The notes under the pieces were generated by a model. It was not told the DNA's origin. It made no database searches and worked only from the letters and a program-made list of their open reading frames with translations. A program made the position numbers and the translations under genes. Below, piece by piece: positions 61,200 to 64,000 of a DNA stretch of 64,000 nt. Source of the DNA: Acidobacteriaceae bacterium. Its GTDB lineage: Bacteria; Acidobacteriota; Terriglobia; Terriglobales; Acidobacteriaceae. Numbering within the stretch: the stretch's first letter is position 1; every line of letters begins with the position of its first letter. Where the stretch lies: assembly GCA_903642225.1 (NCBI GenBank), contig CAHJWI010000006.1, forward strand, positions 56,252-120,251. The letters are read 5' to 3'.

Positions 61200-61790
61200 T
61201 CAGATGCTGAGCAGCTCGCGTGCTCGAAATATGGCAACGGTGTCGGCCAGTGCGGCGGCCCAACGCACCTCCGCCTCAGCCATGTCCACGCCGACGCCCT
61301 TGACGTAGAGCGTGATGGCGAACCCCTCGCTTACTGCTTCCAGATCGACCACAGCCGGCCGCAGCACCGCTTCAAGTTTGGCCAGGCTGTGGGGCAGTTC
61401 ATTTGCCAGGCGGTCCATGCGGTGCAACACCTGCGCCGTTCTGTGCTGCGACGCAAAGACTGCACGCTCGCGCCACAGGAGATCGATGTAGCAACTGGTG
61501 CCGGCGACGGCGACCTCCGGCTCAAGCAGCAGGTCGTCCCTTACCGCTTCGAGCTCTTCGGCGGTCATGCCCCAAACGTCGCACTTGGCCGTGAAGACCG
61601 GCGACCGTGCCGCGTTTAACGCCCGCAGCGCCGCCAGCAGCGGTGGGTGCTCGTCCGCCTCGGCGATGTGGTCCATGGCGTCCGGATCGGTGCGCAGGTC
61701 AACCCATTGCACCTCACCTTCCGGCGAGTTCCAAGGCACCACCAGCACAGGATCCTCCAGACCGCATTCGGTCGACCACTCCATCAGCAT
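61200..61790 (-). CDS. protein of unknown function
   Basis: 196 residues from ATG 61790, which has GGAG eight bases upstream; the ATG overlaps the end of the hydrolase gene by 7 bases, so translation is probably coupled. Two alpha-beta halves are seen: LVVPWNSPEGEVQWVDLRTD, then a helix pair (ALRALNAARSPVFTAKCDVW), and VAVAGTSCYIDLLWRERAVF followed by a long helix (HRMDRLANELPHSLAKLEAV). No signal peptide, no family recognised. The overlap with the hydrolase suggests a shared pathway. Confidence 0.7.
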   Translation of the reverse strand: MLMEWSTECGLEDPVLVVPWNSPEGEVQWVDLRTDPDAMDHIAEADEHPPLLAALRALNAARSPVFTAKCDVWGMTAEELEAVRDDLLLEPEVAVAGTSCYIDLLWRERAVFASQHRTAQVLHRMDRLANELPHSLAKLEAVLRPAVVDLEAVSEGFAITLYVKGVGVDMAEAEVRWAAALADTVAIFRARELLSI

Positions 61791-62836
61791 GCTGCCTGCT
61801 CCCCCGCGTATGCCTGCGCCCATTCAAGCAGCCGCGCCTCTGCCCAGTAGCCGTCGTACCCCGGCGCGGCATCTTCAAGAAATGCGCAGTGTCCGCCGTG
61901 TTCCGGCTCCACCAGCCGCACAGACGGGTTTGCGTGCAGATCTGCACGCGTCTGCGAGCTGAGCCGGATAAATGGGTCGTCCATGCTGTGCAGAACCATC
62001 GTAGGAACCGCGATGTCTGCTACGACCCGCGCCGCGCCGGACCGGGCGTAATAGTCATCCGCACCGGTAAAGCCGCAGTAGGGTGACATCGCGTACTCGT
62101 CAAAGTCGCGGATGGACTGTACGTTTGCCAGCGCACGGGGATCAAAGATTGCCGGAAACAATCGTGCCTTGCGATGGAAGCGGGCCTTCAGCCCACGCAG
62201 GAAACGGCGTTCATAGATGCGATTGAACGGCAGATGCAGGGCGTCGGCGCTTTGTGCCAGATCCACCGGCGGCGAGACGGCGACTACACCCGCCAGTTCA
62301 GCGGGGGCAGAGCTGCCGAGCTCACCGGCACACTTGAGCACCAGGTTGCCACCCATGCTGTACCCGGCCAGCATCACGCGCTCGCATCCGCGCGCAATGC
62401 ACCACTGGAGCACGGCGGCGACGTCGCTGCTCATGCCGCTGTGGTAGAGAGTGGATGCCAGTGCGTCGGTGCTGCCGCAGTTGCGCATGTTCATGCGCAC
62501 CACGTTCATGCCTGCGAGCCAAAGCTTGTTTGCATTGCCGACCACGTATTGGGAGCGCGACGAACCCTCAAGCCCATGCACCAAGACCAGCGTCATCGCC
62601 GTGCGCCATGCAATCTGCCAATGGCAATGGCAAAGCACGTGGCTTGGCAGTTCGCTGTCCAGCAGCACGGCGCTGGCCTGCGCCTGCATCTCCGGTGGTA
62701 AAGGCACCCGCACCAGGGCAGTCTGCGGCGGCGGCAGGTTGTCGTGACGCGGCAGAAAGTTGCCCACAATGGTTTGCAGGTGTCCGTTGCGCAGCCGGCG
62801 CCTGGGCTTAAAACTCGTTGTGTCCGTCGAAGGCAA
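61784..62836 (-). CDS. YheT-like alpha/beta hydrolase
   Basis: 350 residues. PRRRLRNGHLQTIVGNFLPR is the YheT/ABHD start. LVLVHGLEGSS (oxyanion hole), AGYSMGGNLVLKCAGELG (nucleophile Ser), DDPFIRL (acid) and PEHGGHCAFLE (His) complete the site. Substrate unknown; esterase or lipase activity is likely. The start is TTG 62836 with AGAGAGA before it; no in-frame ATG precedes the conserved beginning. The downstream gene overlaps it. Confidence 0.85.
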   Translation of the reverse strand: MPSTDTTSFKPRRRLRNGHLQTIVGNFLPRHDNLPPPQTALVRVPLPPEMQAQASAVLLDSELPSHVLCHCHWQIAWRTAMTLVLVHGLEGSSRSQYVVGNANKLWLAGMNVVRMNMRNCGSTDALASTLYHSGMSSDVAAVLQWCIARGCERVMLAGYSMGGNLVLKCAGELGSSAPAELAGVVAVSPPVDLAQSADALHLPFNRIYERRFLRGLKARFHRKARLFPAIFDPRALANVQSIRDFDEYAMSPYCGFTGADDYYARSGAARVVADIAVPTMVLHSMDDPFIRLSSQTRADLHANPSVRLVEPEHGGHCAFLEDAAPGYDGYWAEARLLEWAQAYAGEQAAC

Positions 62837-62883
62837 TCTCTCTATTCGACCACAGGCGCGTGAAAAGAGATGTTGAGGGAAAG

Positions 62884-63081
62884 CTATGCCTGATTTTCAT
62901 ACCTGCGCCGCATCAGCAGCAGTTCCGCCTGAAGCGCATCGCGTTCCGAGATCAGCACCTTGGCAAGCTCGCAGGTGCGCATGTGGTCGTCCAGCGCTTG
63001 TAACAGCAGGTCCGACCCTTCGAGCTTTACCGTCACCGCGTATCGCGGCAGCTGTGTCTCATGTACCTGTTCCGCTTCCAT
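62884..63081 (-). CDS. small coiled protein
   Basis: 65 residues from ATG 63081, which has GGAGG eight bases upstream. Beta strand YAVTVKLEGSDLLLQAL, then a charged helix to the end (HMRTCELAKVLISERDALQA, ELLLMRRRYENQA). No family recognised. It lies 47 bases upstream of the hydrolase on the same strand and may be in its operon. Confidence 0.6.
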   Translation of the reverse strand: MEAEQVHETQLPRYAVTVKLEGSDLLLQALDDHMRTCELAKVLISERDALQAELLLMRRRYENQA

Positions 63082-63147
63082 GGCTGCTTCCTCCGTACAC
63101 ACCTTATCGGCGCAGGCGGCTGTGCCATGAAGGGACAGTGGAGTGCG

Positions 63148-63894
63148 TTATGCTCGGCTTCGCTTTTTGGGGCGTAGTGCCTGCAGCAATGCCTCTGCTG
63201 CCAGCGGCCCGGCGGGCTCATCCTCGTGCTTGTAGTAGACGTAGACGTCGCGGCCTGCCGCAGCCAGTGCACGCAGCGTGCGTGCGTGTTTGGCCACGGC
63301 CGCTGCTCCGTAGCCACCTGCCATGCGCAGCCGGAACGACGTAAACACCTCTGCGGTGTGTACGGGCGGTGTCTTCAGATCGTCACTCTCTGCAATGCAC
63401 AGGGCGGCACTACTGCTGCTCAGGACTGCGTAGGTCTGTTCTGAGAACCAGCTCTGGTTACGGAATTCGAAACTTACGCGCTCGCCTTGCAGGCATGGCT
63501 GCTGCAGAAGGGCTTGAAGGCGACCGTGGTCGGCCTTGAAGTTGGGCGGCAACTGGAAGAGCAGCAGTCCGAGTCGACCCGCCGTGCGCACGGGCTCCAG
63601 AGCTTTGACAAACGCCTCCACCGACTCGTCGCAGGCGCGCAGGCGCTTGCGGTGCGTGACTGTTTCCGGTGCCTTGAAGGAAAACTTGAAGTCTGCCGGT
63701 ACCGCGGCTAGCCAACCCTGAAGCTGCACGGCAGTGGGCAGCTTGCGGAAGGTGTAGTTCACCTCGACCGAGTTAAGCCGGGATGCGTAGTGCACCAGGA
63801 AGCGGCGCGCTGGGACGCCTTTCGGGTAGAACTCCGGCTTCCAGCTTGGGTAGGCCCAGCCGCTTGTGCCTGCAAAGACATTTCCGGCCGCCAT
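63148..63894 (-). CDS. DUF72 family protein
   Basis: 248 residues from ATG 63894, which has GGAG six bases upstream. The marks are FAGTSGWAYPSWKPEFYP, HYASRLNSVEVNYTFRKLP, FKFSFKAPETVTH, LGLLLFQLPPNFK and VSFEFRNQSWF, with DVYVYYKHEDEPAG at the C-terminus. DUF72 proteins have a TIM-barrel-like fold and are linked to metal-dependent or nucleic-acid reactions, without an established activity. It lies beside the tRNA-His terminator. Confidence 0.9.
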   Translation of the reverse strand: MAAGNVFAGTSGWAYPSWKPEFYPKGVPARRFLVHYASRLNSVEVNYTFRKLPTAVQLQGWLAAVPADFKFSFKAPETVTHRKRLRACDESVEAFVKALEPVRTAGRLGLLLFQLPPNFKADHGRLQALLQQPCLQGERVSFEFRNQSWFSEQTYAVLSSSSAALCIAESDDLKTPPVHTAEVFTSFRLRMAGGYGAAAVAKHARTLRALAAAGRDVYVYYKHEDEPAGPLAAEALLQALRPKKRSRA

Positions 63895-63926
63895 GATGCA
63901 CTCCACAAACAGCTTGACTACAAACA

Positions 63927-63956
63927 GCGATGCGGACGTGGTGGCGTCCGCATCGC
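63927..63956 (-). terminator. terminator after tRNA-His
   Basis: Perfect 12-bp stem GCGATGCGGACG / CGTCCGCATCGC with a 6-base loop; on the minus strand TGTTTG follows. It lies 13 bases past the 3' end of the tRNA. Confidence 0.7.
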
Positions 63957-63969
63957 ATGTTCAAGTTTT

Positions 63970-64000
63970 TGGGGCGGCTGGAGGGATTTGAACCCTCGAC
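63970..64000 (-). tRNA. tRNA-His, 3' part (runs off the right edge)
   Basis: Visible on the minus strand are the T arm GAGGG-TTCAAAT-CCCTC, the acceptor strand CAGCCGC, a C at the discriminator position and CCA. A C at position 73 with CCCCA at the end is typical of His tRNA. The anticodon is outside the window, so the identity is inferred. Confidence 0.7.

Overview
The window reads as a gene-dense, GC-rich chromosomal segment of an acidobacterium, most likely class Terriglobia, family Acidobacteriaceae (Terriglobus/Granulicella/Edaphobacter type). This is inferred from gene content: two Oar-type TonB-dependent receptors with N-terminal carboxypeptidase-regulatory-like domains, a tonB-exbB-exbD-exbD cluster with a polyproline TonB, two TPR proteins with signal peptides, a primary sigma factor with the usual four regions, and several protein types frequent in that group (DUF4126, DUF2007, GIN/DUF4097 repeats, LigD-type polymerase). 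No rRNA, insertion sequence, CRISPR array, plasmid or phage module is visible. Two tRNA genes are present: Arg(TCT), complete, and the 3' end of a probable His tRNA at the right edge.

Layout. 1-8.2 kb: start of a TonB receptor, a molybdate-type HTH/TOBE regulator, a secreted M28 peptidase, a small Cys-rich protein, an endonuclease III-like glycosylase, a secreted alpha/beta hydrolase, a GIN-repeat protein and rpoD. 8.2-8.8 kb: a gene-poor gap with a possible decayed gene. 8.8-17.8 kb: a Wzx-like flippase, acetyltransferase, membrane proteins (DUF4126, BI-1), a TPR protein, the queuosine precursor genes queC, queE and queD (split by a purine nucleoside permease-like protein and a Phd/PIN toxin-antitoxin pair). 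17.9-31.7 kb: an EamA exporter, DinG-like helicase, myo-inositol oxygenase next to a sugar permease, rlmH, cobO, alr overlapping an AmpG-like permease, a DsbA-like protein, a TPR lipoprotein, a PHP-fold protein and a glycosyltransferase. 31.9-40.3 kb: energy transduction (exbD, exbD, exbB, tonB), a secreted prolyl oligopeptidase and secF-secD-yajC. 40.5-48.3 kb: moaB, a decayed M20 peptidase, a HIT protein translationally coupled to a LigD-type polymerase, a LOV-domain (blue-light) histidine kinase, an acyltransferase and a DesK/DesR-like two-component system. 48.5-63.9 kb: a TonB receptor divergent from that system with its unknown periplasmic partner, a GnnA-like oxidoreductase, methyltransferase, folC-plsC, murQ, decayed MFS and DUF4325 genes beside tRNA-Arg, a YheT-like hydrolase and a DUF72 protein.

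How genes work together. TonB/ExbB/ExbD energise the receptors at both ends of the window; SecDF-YajC exports the many signal-peptide proteins; Alr, MurQ and the AmpG-like permease point to peptidoglycan synthesis and recycling; QueD, QueE and QueC make the queuosine precursor preQ0; inositol oxygenase plus permease suggests inositol-to-glucuronate catabolism.

The signals most worth following are (1) a pair of inverted repeats of the same RTGAC-N4-GTCAY design in the DesKR/receptor intergenic region, (2) the LOV histidine kinase, (3) a bacterial inositol oxygenase with all six iron ligands, (4) a LigD-type polymerase carrying an extra C-terminal module and overlapping a HIT gene, (5) promoters whose -10 boxes sit so close to the start codon that mRNAs should be leaderless, and (6) three decayed genes, two of them on the 3' side of tRNA-Arg. 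Starts were chosen by ribosome-binding sites where one is visible; family calls are from motif recognition, not from database searches.
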